A model generated the notes under the pieces. The model was not told the origin of the DNA. It made no database searches and was given only the letters and a program-made list of their open reading frames with translations. Positions 36,532-45,125 of a DNA stretch of 64,000 nt are shown here, piece by piece; position 1 is the stretch's first letter, and each line of letters opens with the position of its first letter. A program made the position numbers and the translations under genes. Source of the DNA: Rhizobium sp. Root274 (GTDB lineage Bacteria; Pseudomonadota; Alphaproteobacteria; Rhizobiales; Rhizobiaceae); assembly GCF_001429245.1 (NCBI RefSeq), contig NZ_LMJE01000001.1:668943-732942 (forward strand). The letters are read 5' to 3'.

Positions 36532-37932
36532 ATGATTTTTTCATCCCCTAGTTTCAGCAAGCTCTTTTTTTCTTCGCTTCCCATCGCCGGCATGCTGGTC
36601 GCGTGCGGCTTGTCGCTCTGCGCTGTTGATGCCCTTGCCCAGTCTTCGCAGAATGTCGTGCCGCGCCCTGCAGGGCAGTCGCTGGAGACGATCGAGGCCG
36701 AACGCAAGGCGCTGTTTGCCCGGATGATGGCGCAGCCCGACGATCTGGATACGGCGTTTCAATATGCCGCTTTGTCATCGCAGGCAGGCGACCTCGAAGG
36801 TGCCGTCTCGACCTTGGAACGCATGCTGATCTATGCGCCCGGCCTGCCGCGCCTGCAGTTGGAGCTCGGTGTGCTCTATTACCGGCTCGGGGCCTATGAG
36901 ACCGCGCGGCAATATTTCGAAGGGGCACAGTCTGCCGGCAACGTGCCACCCGAGGTGACGGCCAAGGTCGAGGAATATCTGTCGGCGATCGACAAGCGGG
37001 CAGCGCCGACATCGCTCACCGGGATGGTGCGCGCCGGCATCCGCTATCAGAGCAATGCCAATGCCGGTCCCGGCAACTCGACCGTGACGCTGAACGGCCT
37101 GCCCTATACGCTCGACAGCCTGGCTGTCGCGGGCGAAGACTTCAACGCCTTCCTCACCAGTTCCGTCCGCTATCGCCACGAGCTGGATGAACAGGGTATC
37201 GCGATCGAGGCGGGACTTTCCGGCTACACCGCCGGCTACCGGGATCGCGACACGCTTAACACGGGTGCGCTCGAAGCCTTTGTCGGCCCGACCTTTGATC
37301 TGGCGCGCTTCGGTCTCGATGATCGCACGCTGTCGGTGTTCCTGCTGTCGAGCGGCGTGTTGATCGAGGGCGACCGTTATCTCGCCTCGATCGGGGCTTC
37401 GACCGTGTTCAACTGGCAGGTCACCCCAAGCGACGGCATCGGCGCGCAGGTCGAATATCGCTACGAGGACTATAACAACACGAAGTCGCGCAAGACTGCG
37501 GAATACCAGACCGGCGACCGCTTCGACGGCCAGCTTTCCTATTCGCGTCAGGTGACCGAAGATTTCAACCTCTCAGCGCGGTTGCTTGCCACCCGCAGAA
37601 GCGCCGAAGCGGATTATCTTTCGTCGACGGAAGTGGGCCTCGGCCTTGGCAGCGCCTGGCGCTTCGCCTCGCCGGTGGGCGAGGGGCCGGCCTGGGTTCT
37701 GGCGCTCGACAGCGGCCTCTCCCGGCGCAATTATGACGGCCCGGATGCCATGATCAATGCGGACGAGAGCCAGCAGGACACCGAATTCAGCGTCAACCTG
37801 CGGCAGATTATACCGTTCAACGAACACGTGGCGCTGGTGGCGGAGGCAGGCTACCGCAAGGTCTGGTCGAACTACGACATCAAGACTTTCGATAATATCA
37901 GTGTGTCCCTTGGCATCCAGTCGAGCTTCTAG
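36532..37932 (+). CDS. TPR / outer-membrane beta-barrel protein, Slam-like (type XI secretion) candidate
   Basis: 466 residues with a signal peptide ending 'VDALA'. Next comes a TPR-like helical region ('DLDTAFQYAALSSQAGDLEGAVSTLERMLIYAPGLPRLQLELGVLYYRLGAYETARQYFEGA'). From about residue 155 to the C-terminal Phe there are alternating amphipathic strands ending 'NISVSLGIQSSF', an outer-membrane barrel. N-terminal TPR plus ~14-strand barrel is the architecture of Slam (DUF560) translocators that deliver TbpB-like proteins to the cell surface. The following gene encodes a protein with such a barrel. An in-frame ATG at 36496 would lengthen the signal region and is less likely. Confidence 0.65.
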   Translation: MIFSSPSFSKLFFSSLPIAGMLVACGLSLCAVDALAQSSQNVVPRPAGQSLETIEAERKALFARMMAQPDDLDTAFQYAALSSQAGDLEGAVSTLERMLIYAPGLPRLQLELGVLYYRLGAYETARQYFEGAQSAGNVPPEVTAKVEEYLSAIDKRAAPTSLTGMVRAGIRYQSNANAGPGNSTVTLNGLPYTLDSLAVAGEDFNAFLTSSVRYRHELDEQGIAIEAGLSGYTAGYRDRDTLNTGALEAFVGPTFDLARFGLDDRTLSVFLLSSGVLIEGDRYLASIGASTVFNWQVTPSDGIGAQVEYRYEDYNNTKSRKTAEYQTGDRFDGQLSYSRQVTEDFNLSARLLATRRSAEADYLSSTEVGLGLGSAWRFASPVGEGPAWVLALDSGLSRRNYDGPDAMINADESQQDTEFSVNLRQIIPFNEHVALVAEAGYRKVWSNYDIKTFDNISVSLGIQSSF

Positions 37933-37941
37933 GAGATGACC

Positions 37942-40404
37942 ATGAACCGCATCCTGTCGAGCTCCGCGCTTCTCGCCGCCTCTGTCGCCGTGGTCGTTTC
38001 GGGCGCCTCTTTGAGCCATGCCGAAACCAATGTTGCCGGCGTCACCGCTGCGGTGAACCCAACCGCCTCGGTCGTCGAGGGCAGCGGCAAACGCAAGCTG
38101 ATCTCGCTTGGCGACCCGGTGGTGCGCAATCAGCGCATCGAGACCGGACCGCAGGGCCTCGTGCAGATCCTGCTGGCCGACGGCACCTCGTTTACCGTCG
38201 GGCCGAACTCCTCCATCGTCATCGACAGCTTCGTCTATGATCCGGAAACGCAAACGGCATCGCTCGCCGCCACCATGACCAAGGGGGCGTTGCGCTTCAT
38301 CGGCGGCAAGGCCTCGAAGGCGAGCGGCGATGTGACGATCAATACCCCGATCGGCACGGCCGGCATTCGTGGCGCCGTGGTCGACATCAATCTCGACGGC
38401 AAGACCGCCGACGGCCAGGTCATCCCGCCGCATGTCTCGCTGGTCTTCGGCAAGCAGGTGGAACTGAACAGCCGCGGCAGTTCGGAGCGCGTGTTCCGTC
38501 CGGGCTTCTCCATCGTTGCCGGCGATGGCGGCAACAGCGTCAAGCGCACGCCGCCGCTCTGGGTGAGCAGCCTGCAGCAATATCTCGCCGGCCGGCCCGG
38601 CCAGACCGGCGGCGCGCAGACCGTGCCGAGCGACAACAGCGTGCGCAATAGCCAGGTGGCAAACAACAATTCGCAACAGCCGCCGGCGAAAAACAGCATT
38701 CCGGTTCCGCAGCCCCGGCCGTTGCCGGTGACATCGCCGGAGCAGATTGCTGCGGAGGCAACGCGGGATACGACGCGGCCGGAGGCGACGACGGGCGAAA
38801 CAGTCGCTGTTCTGGTGCCCAGTGGCGGTGTCGGATCCTCCGGCAAGACCAACACCAGTTACGCTACCATTAAGACCAATGCTGATGGCACGACCACCGG
38901 GACATATGGATCCGACAGTTTTACGCTGCCGACTCTCGCATCAACGGCAATTCTCACCTCTCAGACCGTCACCGGCACGGCAAACGGGACTGCCGTAAGT
39001 GGAACCGTGTACACGGGCAGCAACGGCTTTGTGGCTTACATGCTGACGACGGGCACCGGAGGTACCGGCAACCCATTCTATGTCATCGGGGGCACCGCTG
39101 CGAGTGCCACGAATGCTTTGGCCAGCGGCGAGATCCTCCATTATGTGCTGGAGCCCGACGCGCTGAACCAGGGGATGGTGAACATCGACGGGACGACCAT
39201 TCCCTTTACCGGCGGCTATGCGACTGCTTCGGCCGTGTCCAGCGACCTTCTTGTTGCCGGCGTCTCCAGCACGACTGGCGTCATAGGGCGTGCGATGCAA
39301 GCTTCCCTGCTGATCGACGGCACCGGAGCAAGCCAGACAAGCGCCATCAACGTCACGGCTGGCAACATCGAACTGCTGACCGGTGGCGGCTATGGATTGG
39401 TGGGGTCAACCGCAGGTTCCGGTAAAGATACAGGTAGCTCCTCAGTCGAACACGGACAAGGCGTCACGACGACCATCGGCACAAAGAGCGGAGCCGATCA
39501 GTTTTACGGATCCGACGGCGAGTACCTGATCGTCGGCACGGGCAGCCTTCCGACCGTCGAGTTCGGCGACGATGACGGAGAGTTCGAAGGTTACGACTAT
39601 GTTCACGTCGCCAGCCGCGACGATACGGCCACCACAACGGCCAGCCGCACCTTCAGCGGAACGCTCAATGGTTTTTCGTCCTGGGTGCTCACGGAGTACG
39701 GAACGGATACCATCAAGTCCGGCCGGGTTTCCCTGACCTTTGACGCGGCCGCGGGGACCTTTTACGGTGGGATCACCTCCCCCGGTGGCACATACTATGC
39801 TGACTTCTACGATGAAGATGACCGGACGTACTTGAGCGACCAACTGATCGCGGCAACCAGCTCGAAGGATGGCACTTACATGGTCTCCTCGGCAGCTGTG
39901 CCGGCGAAAATCTTCGACAACAATACATCTGCGGAAATTTGCAGCAGTTGTGAATTCATGACCTGGGGCTGGTGGGGCCGTAACTCCTATGGAGAAGTCG
40001 AGTACAAGGTCCACCTAGGCAACTGGATCATTGGTGACACTCCCAACAACAGCAATGTGCCGATCTCAGGGACAGCGACCTATGCCGGCCATGCAGTCGG
40101 CACGGTGCTGTCGGGTGGCTCGCAGTATATCGCGACCGGCGACATGTCCTCGACAATGAACTTCGGCACACGCACCGGCAGCGTTCAGATCTCGAATTTC
40201 GACAGCAGGACCTTCACGACGGCAGTCACATTCGGCTCCAGCACGGCTACTTTCAGCGGCACCGGGACAACCGGAACCGTTTCGAGCAGCGTCACCGGGG
40301 CTTTCGCCTCGAACGGGACTGATTACGTGAAGGGCATCATGGGCAGCTTCACCGCTGAGGACGGCACCTGGTCGTCGACCGGCATCTTCGCCGGCAGCCG
40401 ATAA
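37942..40404 (+). CDS. FecR-domain protein with C-terminal TbpB-like barrel
   Basis: 820 residues. The start at 37942 has AGGAG six bases upstream; an ATG at 37936 touches it directly. A non-lipidated signal peptide ('SGASLSHA') precedes a FecR domain ('LISLGDPVVRNQRIETGPQGLVQILLADGTSFTVGPNSSIVID...', 'INTPIGTAGIRGAVVDI'). A Pro/Gln-rich linker and a long Gly/Thr-rich beta region follow. Next is a C-S-S-C-E-F-M-T-W-G-W-W motif at about residue 667, and a final barrel ('GTATYAGHAVGTV', 'MNFGTRTGSVQISNF', 'GIMGSFTAEDGTW') like the TbpB/Lipoprotein_5 barrel. It is probably surface-exposed or released through the upstream Slam-like protein. Confidence 0.75.
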   Translation: MNRILSSSALLAASVAVVVSGASLSHAETNVAGVTAAVNPTASVVEGSGKRKLISLGDPVVRNQRIETGPQGLVQILLADGTSFTVGPNSSIVIDSFVYDPETQTASLAATMTKGALRFIGGKASKASGDVTINTPIGTAGIRGAVVDINLDGKTADGQVIPPHVSLVFGKQVELNSRGSSERVFRPGFSIVAGDGGNSVKRTPPLWVSSLQQYLAGRPGQTGGAQTVPSDNSVRNSQVANNNSQQPPAKNSIPVPQPRPLPVTSPEQIAAEATRDTTRPEATTGETVAVLVPSGGVGSSGKTNTSYATIKTNADGTTTGTYGSDSFTLPTLASTAILTSQTVTGTANGTAVSGTVYTGSNGFVAYMLTTGTGGTGNPFYVIGGTAASATNALASGEILHYVLEPDALNQGMVNIDGTTIPFTGGYATASAVSSDLLVAGVSSTTGVIGRAMQASLLIDGTGASQTSAINVTAGNIELLTGGGYGLVGSTAGSGKDTGSSSVEHGQGVTTTIGTKSGADQFYGSDGEYLIVGTGSLPTVEFGDDDGEFEGYDYVHVASRDDTATTTASRTFSGTLNGFSSWVLTEYGTDTIKSGRVSLTFDAAAGTFYGGITSPGGTYYADFYDEDDRTYLSDQLIAATSSKDGTYMVSSAAVPAKIFDNNTSAEICSSCEFMTWGWWGRNSYGEVEYKVHLGNWIIGDTPNNSNVPISGTATYAGHAVGTVLSGGSQYIATGDMSSTMNFGTRTGSVQISNFDSRTFTTAVTFGSSTATFSGTGTTGTVSSSVTGAFASNGTDYVKGIMGSFTAEDGTWSSTGIFAGSR

Positions 40405-40412
40405 GGCGGGCT

Positions 40413-42635
40413 GTGGCGGGGGCGCGGCAGGATCAGGGTCGACCAAGCTCGCGGCGGCTGTCGTCGTCGCAGCGGCGCAGGCTTGGGGTGATGCTGATCG
40501 GGGCCGCGGCGCTGACCGGGTTCATCACCTTTCATGCCATCTTTGCCGATCAGGCTTTCCGGCTGACCGCGCTCGTCTTCGACGGCTACCAGCAGATCAA
40601 GCCGCGTGAGGCGACTGATCCGCCGGTTGTGGTGATCGACATCGACGAGGCGTCGATCGCCAAGCTTGGCCAGTGGCCCTGGTCGCGCAGCGTCGTGGGC
40701 GACATGGTGACACAGGCGAGCGCGCTCGGGGCTGCCGCCATCGGCTTGGACATCGTATTTTCCGAGCCGGACAGAACTGCGCCGGCGCGGCTGATCGAAA
40801 GTATGCGGCGCCAGGGTGTGGCTCTCGACATTGCAGCCACCTCGCTTCCCGATCCGGACCTCGCGCTTGCCGAGGCGACACGCAGCCATGCGGTGGCGCT
40901 CGGCATTGCGCTCACCAATGAGTCCCAGGCTCCGGTCCCTGCCCCCAAGGCCGGTTTTTCCTTTCTGGGCGAAGACCCGGCCAAGGCGCTTTCCGGCTAT
41001 TCCGGCGCCTTGTCCAACCTTCCTGAACTCAGCGACGCGGCTTCGGCGATCGGTTACTTCTCGTTCCCGCCGTCGGCCGATAACATCATCCGCAGCTTTC
41101 CGCTGGTCTCGACGGCGCAGGGCAAGCTCTATCCGGCGCTCTCCATCGAGACCCTGCGCATCGCCCAGCAGGCCGGTTCCTTCATCGTGCGTTCGGCAAC
41201 CAGCGGCGGGCGGCTCGCCATGACGGATCTGCGGGTCGGCGCGCTGGAAGTGCCCGTCGGTCCGGGCGGGGAGATGTGGATCTATTATTCCGGCCTGCCG
41301 GCGATGCCGGTCATTTCCGCCGCCGATCTCATCGATCCGACAAAGGCCGAGACCCTTGCCGCGCAGGTTGCGGGACGCATACTCCTCATCGGCACCAGTG
41401 CGGTCGGCTTGCGCGATCTCGTCGCGACGCCCATCGATCCCGCCATGCCGGGGGTGAAGGTGCATGCGGAGATCATCGACCAGATCGCCAGCGGGGTCTT
41501 CCTGCAGCGGCCAGACTGGATCATCGGGGCGGAACGCGGGCTAGCGGTCGTGGCGGGGCTGTTGCTGCTTGTGGTCCTGGCGCTCGGGTCGCCGGCGATG
41601 GCGGTGCTGTCCGCAGTGCTCCTGTCTGCGATGATCGGCGCCATCTCTTGGTTCGCCTTTTCGAAGTCGCTGGTCCTGTTTGATCCGCTATTACCACTCG
41701 GCGGGCTTGCCTCGGTGCTGCTGACCGCCCTTCCCCTCCTCTTGATGCTGACGCATCGCGAGAAGCGCTTCGTGCGCGAAAGTTTTGGCCGCTACCTCTC
41801 GCCGACGCTGGTCGAGCGGCTGTCGGAAAACCCGGAAGGGCTGAAGCTCGGGGGTGAAGACCGGGAGTTGACCATCCTGTTTTCCGATATTCGCGGTTTC
41901 ACCACGCTGTCGGAGAGCCTGACGCCGACCGAACTCACCGCACTCCTCAACCGCTTCCTGACGCCGATGACGGATGTGCTTCTGGAGCGCGAAGCGACGA
42001 TCGATAAATATATCGGCGATGCGATCATGGCCTTCTGGAATGCGCCGCTCGACATCGCCGACCATCCGGCCAAAGCCTGCGGCTCGGCGCTCGCAATGGT
42101 CGAGGCGCTCGACGCGATGAACCGCGAGCGCGGCACGGCGCTCAAGATCGGCATTGGCCTCAACACCGGCATGGCCTGCGTCGGCAATCTCGGCTCCGAC
42201 CAGCGCTTCAGCTATTCCTGCCTTGGCGACAGCGTCAACCTCGCCTCGCGCGTCGAGGGAATGACCAAGCTTTATGACGTGACCATCCTGGTGACGGAAG
42301 AGGTCAGCCGGCAATCGCCGGGCTTCGTCTTCGCCGAAGTCGACCGCGTACGGGTCGTTGGACGCCGCGGAGCGGTTCGGCTCTATACGCTGCTCGGCCG
42401 CGATGGCGATCCGGCTTTGGCCGAAACGGCACCCCTCGTTACGCGCCACGAAGCCTTCATCGACGCCTGGCAGGCGGGAGACTTTGCCGAATGCCGACGG
42501 ATGATCGAGGATTTTGTGGGCGAACCCAAGAACCCGCTGTCTGGCACCCATGCTCTCTATTGCGAGCGGCTGGCCGCCCTGCCGGAGACGGCGCCGGAAG
42601 ATTGGGACGGCGTGTTTACGGCGAAGAGCAAGTAG
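40413..42635 (+). CDS. CHASE2-domain class III adenylate cyclase
   Basis: 740 residues from GTG 40413, eight bases after the FecR gene. One N-terminal membrane helix precedes an extracytoplasmic CHASE2 sensor ('PPVVVIDIDEASIAKLGQWPWSRSVVGDM...', 'RILLIGTSAVGLRDLVATPIDPAMPGVKVHAEIIDQI'). Two to three more helices (about residues 375-446) follow, then a cytoplasmic cyclase domain. Metal-binding Asp492 ('LFSDIRGF') and Asp536 ('DKYIGDAIM'), the adenine-selecting Lys before that, and 'GDSVNLASR' with the transition-state Asn/Arg are all present, so it should be active. Its cAMP could act on the two CNB-domain transporters encoded next to it. Confidence 0.93.
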   Translation: MAGARQDQGRPSSRRLSSSQRRRLGVMLIGAAALTGFITFHAIFADQAFRLTALVFDGYQQIKPREATDPPVVVIDIDEASIAKLGQWPWSRSVVGDMVTQASALGAAAIGLDIVFSEPDRTAPARLIESMRRQGVALDIAATSLPDPDLALAEATRSHAVALGIALTNESQAPVPAPKAGFSFLGEDPAKALSGYSGALSNLPELSDAASAIGYFSFPPSADNIIRSFPLVSTAQGKLYPALSIETLRIAQQAGSFIVRSATSGGRLAMTDLRVGALEVPVGPGGEMWIYYSGLPAMPVISAADLIDPTKAETLAAQVAGRILLIGTSAVGLRDLVATPIDPAMPGVKVHAEIIDQIASGVFLQRPDWIIGAERGLAVVAGLLLLVVLALGSPAMAVLSAVLLSAMIGAISWFAFSKSLVLFDPLLPLGGLASVLLTALPLLLMLTHREKRFVRESFGRYLSPTLVERLSENPEGLKLGGEDRELTILFSDIRGFTTLSESLTPTELTALLNRFLTPMTDVLLEREATIDKYIGDAIMAFWNAPLDIADHPAKACGSALAMVEALDAMNRERGTALKIGIGLNTGMACVGNLGSDQRFSYSCLGDSVNLASRVEGMTKLYDVTILVTEEVSRQSPGFVFAEVDRVRVVGRRGAVRLYTLLGRDGDPALAETAPLVTRHEAFIDAWQAGDFAECRRMIEDFVGEPKNPLSGTHALYCERLAALPETAPEDWDGVFTAKSK

Positions 42636-42678
42636 GGCTGCGTCGCTGTTGTCAAAAGGGGGTTCGTAGCGCCCTGCC

Positions 42679-44967
42679 CTATTCGTGCAGTGATTGAACC
42701 ACGCGGTTGGCGCTGGTGAGCCGCTCGGCAAGCGTCGTGGCGCAAAGGCGGTGGACAAGCAGCGCCAGTTGCGGATCGGCCTTTTCCATGTGGCGCAATT
42801 GCTGGCGCACAAGGCGATAGACGGTCGAGGGCACTTCGGCGACGACATCGGCCGTGCGGAGGCCGCCCCGATAGATGGCGATTTCACCCAGCACCACGCC
42901 GGGGGTCACGGTGCGCAGCCGCAGGCGGCGGCCGTTCGGCAGGCGGGCCTCGACCTTGGCGCGGCCCTTCCACAGCAGGAACAGATCATCGCCAGCCTCG
43001 CCGGCGCGGATGAACCGGTCACCGGGCTGAAGCTCGATCTTTTCCATCGCCGCCACAAGATCCTGCAGACGCGCATTGGGACCGATGGTGCGGGCGAGAT
43101 AGTCCTCGACATCGTTCCAGCTCGCCTCGCGGGGCAGGCCTGCGAGAAGCCGCTCCTCGCAGCGTTCCAGAGCGTGGTCGAGATCGCGTTCGACCCGGAC
43201 GCTCGGATCATCGACGACGTCAAGGCCGTTGCGCCTCAGTGCCGTCTCCACCTTGGCGTTCATGCCGGAGACGAGCAAGGTTACCTTGCTCGCCACCAGC
43301 ATGTTGCGGATCTTGACGAAGGCGGCACAGGCGGCGGCATCCATGCCGCTCACACGGCGGAAATCGAGGATGACGAAGCGGAGCGACAGCTTCGTGCGGT
43401 CGTTGAGGCGCCGGCGTACGGCGCCGATGATCTGCTCGACCGTGCCGAAAAAGAGAAATTCCTGCAGCTCAAGAACCTGGACCTGCTCGCCTTCCAGCGC
43501 GAGAACCGCATTCTCTGCGATCGGCCGGTCGACACTCGAGCGCCGTTCACGGCCCGAACTGTCCGCCCGGATGACCGAGAGGCTGGCATAGTTGTAAACG
43601 AAGGTGACGATCGAGAGTGCAAGGCCGAGCGCCATGCCGCCGATGAAGCCGAAGGCGATCATGCCTACGGGAATGGCGAGAACGACGAGCCATTCGCTGA
43701 CCGGCAATTGCCGACGCGCGCCCCAGAGCCAGTCATGGATCAGTTCGACGCCGAGGGTCAGCATCAGGCCGGCAGCGATGAAATTTGGCATGGCGGCGGC
43801 GAGCTGTCCGGCAAAGGGCAGCATCGCCAAGAGCACGACGGCGGTTGCGATGCCGACCGAACGATTGTGCGCTCCCATACGGTTGGCGAGCAAGGTCATG
43901 CTGAGGCCGCTGAAGCCAGGGGCGCCGCCCAGACCACCCGCCAGCAGGTTGGCGATGCCGGCAATGCGCAGTTCCGCATCCGCGTCGATCTCGCGGCGTG
44001 TCGCGACTTCGAGGCCGCTGGTGTTCAGCAGCACGCCGACCATGCTGAGCAGCGCCACCGAGGCAATGGCCGGCAGTGCGTGGGCGACCACGCCCCAATC
44101 GGCGCCGGAGACGATGCCGAGCGGCGACGGCAATTGCAGGCCTGAGGTCGGCGGCATGGATGGCAACCATTGCATCAACCGTGCCTCTTCCGAGGTCACG
44201 CCGATGAATGCCAGCATGGCGTAGAATAAGAGGGCGCCCACCAGCATGACGAGCGGGGCCGTCACGGGATTGGCGGAGTTCTTCAACGCCAACGTCAGCA
44301 CAATGGCGAAGATCAGCGCGATGTAGAGGTTGGCGAGCGCCTGGTGGCCGAGCGGCTGGATGAGGAGATCGGACAGGGAGCGATCGCCGACGATCATCAT
44401 CACAGCACCCTGGATGAGCAGGAAACCGGAGCCGGCAAGGAAACCGGCGACCACGGAAAACGGCATGAAGCGGACGAGCTTGCCGAAACGGCACACGCCG
44501 AAAATCCAGAAGATTGCCCCCGTGAGCACGGCGCTGGTTCCGAGAATGGCGAAGGCGGTGTGGATCAGGAGAGCTTCCGTACCTTCCATGAGCGCCGGTG
44601 CCGCCATGGCGGTGGAAATGGCTGTGGCGAGAATGGCGATGCTTGCCTCCTGCACCTGACCGACGCTCGACGGGTAGCGGCTGCGCAGACCGATGAGCAG
44701 CGCGATGACGATGCAGGAGAGCAGGATGACGGCGACGCCCATGCCGAAGCCGGCGGCCAGTGGTCCTGTGAAAATGAGGGCAGCGAAGGCGATGCTGGTG
44801 CCGAGACCGTCGATGCCGGCGATTGCGGCAAAGAGCAAGGGCGCGGCCGCGGTCGCAAACCGCCCCTTCGGGACGAACCGAGGCGCCACGACATCCGGCC
44901 CCGGCACAAGGGCGTCGGCGGGAAGTTCCGGCTCGAATTTCGTGGTGCTGACGTTCACCGTGGCCAT
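42679..44967 (-). CDS. SulP-STAS transporter with C-terminal cyclic-nucleotide-binding domain (copy 2)
   Basis: 762 residues. About 10-12 membrane segments of the SulP/SLC26 fold ('FSVVAGFLAGSG', 'NTSGLEVATRREIDADAELRIAGIANLLAGGLGGAPGFSG') are followed by a STAS domain ('FVILDFRRVSGMDAAACAAF') and a CNB domain. The phosphate-binding cassette of the CNB is G694-E-I-A with R704-T-A. SulP proteins carry sulfate, bicarbonate or dicarboxylates; the STAS here lacks the phospho-Ser of anti-sigma antagonists. Convergent with the cyclase gene, 43 bp apart, and a tandem paralog of the gene at 45126. Confidence 0.92.
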   Translation of the reverse strand: MATVNVSTTKFEPELPADALVPGPDVVAPRFVPKGRFATAAAPLLFAAIAGIDGLGTSIAFAALIFTGPLAAGFGMGVAVILLSCIVIALLIGLRSRYPSSVGQVQEASIAILATAISTAMAAPALMEGTEALLIHTAFAILGTSAVLTGAIFWIFGVCRFGKLVRFMPFSVVAGFLAGSGFLLIQGAVMMIVGDRSLSDLLIQPLGHQALANLYIALIFAIVLTLALKNSANPVTAPLVMLVGALLFYAMLAFIGVTSEEARLMQWLPSMPPTSGLQLPSPLGIVSGADWGVVAHALPAIASVALLSMVGVLLNTSGLEVATRREIDADAELRIAGIANLLAGGLGGAPGFSGLSMTLLANRMGAHNRSVGIATAVVLLAMLPFAGQLAAAMPNFIAAGLMLTLGVELIHDWLWGARRQLPVSEWLVVLAIPVGMIAFGFIGGMALGLALSIVTFVYNYASLSVIRADSSGRERRSSVDRPIAENAVLALEGEQVQVLELQEFLFFGTVEQIIGAVRRRLNDRTKLSLRFVILDFRRVSGMDAAACAAFVKIRNMLVASKVTLLVSGMNAKVETALRRNGLDVVDDPSVRVERDLDHALERCEERLLAGLPREASWNDVEDYLARTIGPNARLQDLVAAMEKIELQPGDRFIRAGEAGDDLFLLWKGRAKVEARLPNGRRLRLRTVTPGVVLGEIAIYRGGLRTADVVAEVPSTVYRLVRQQLRHMEKADPQLALLVHRLCATTLAERLTSANRVVQSLHE

Positions 44968-45125
44968 TCCTGCAAGCGGGCGGTCCGTGCGCTAGTGGGG
45001 CGAGGAGTTCGATCGGATTGGTAGCCCCGGCCCCGTGGCCCGACAACGGGCCTGCCCCCTATCCGCCCAAACTTGGCCGATGGTGAAAGCGGAAGGGGAA
45101 AGCCCTTTGCGTGAAGCGGCCAAGG

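Noticed and set aside
42694..44145. 483-codon plus-strand frame opposite the SulP-CNB gene
   Set aside because: Antisense shadow; the minus strand carries the recognisable SulP, STAS and CNB domains.
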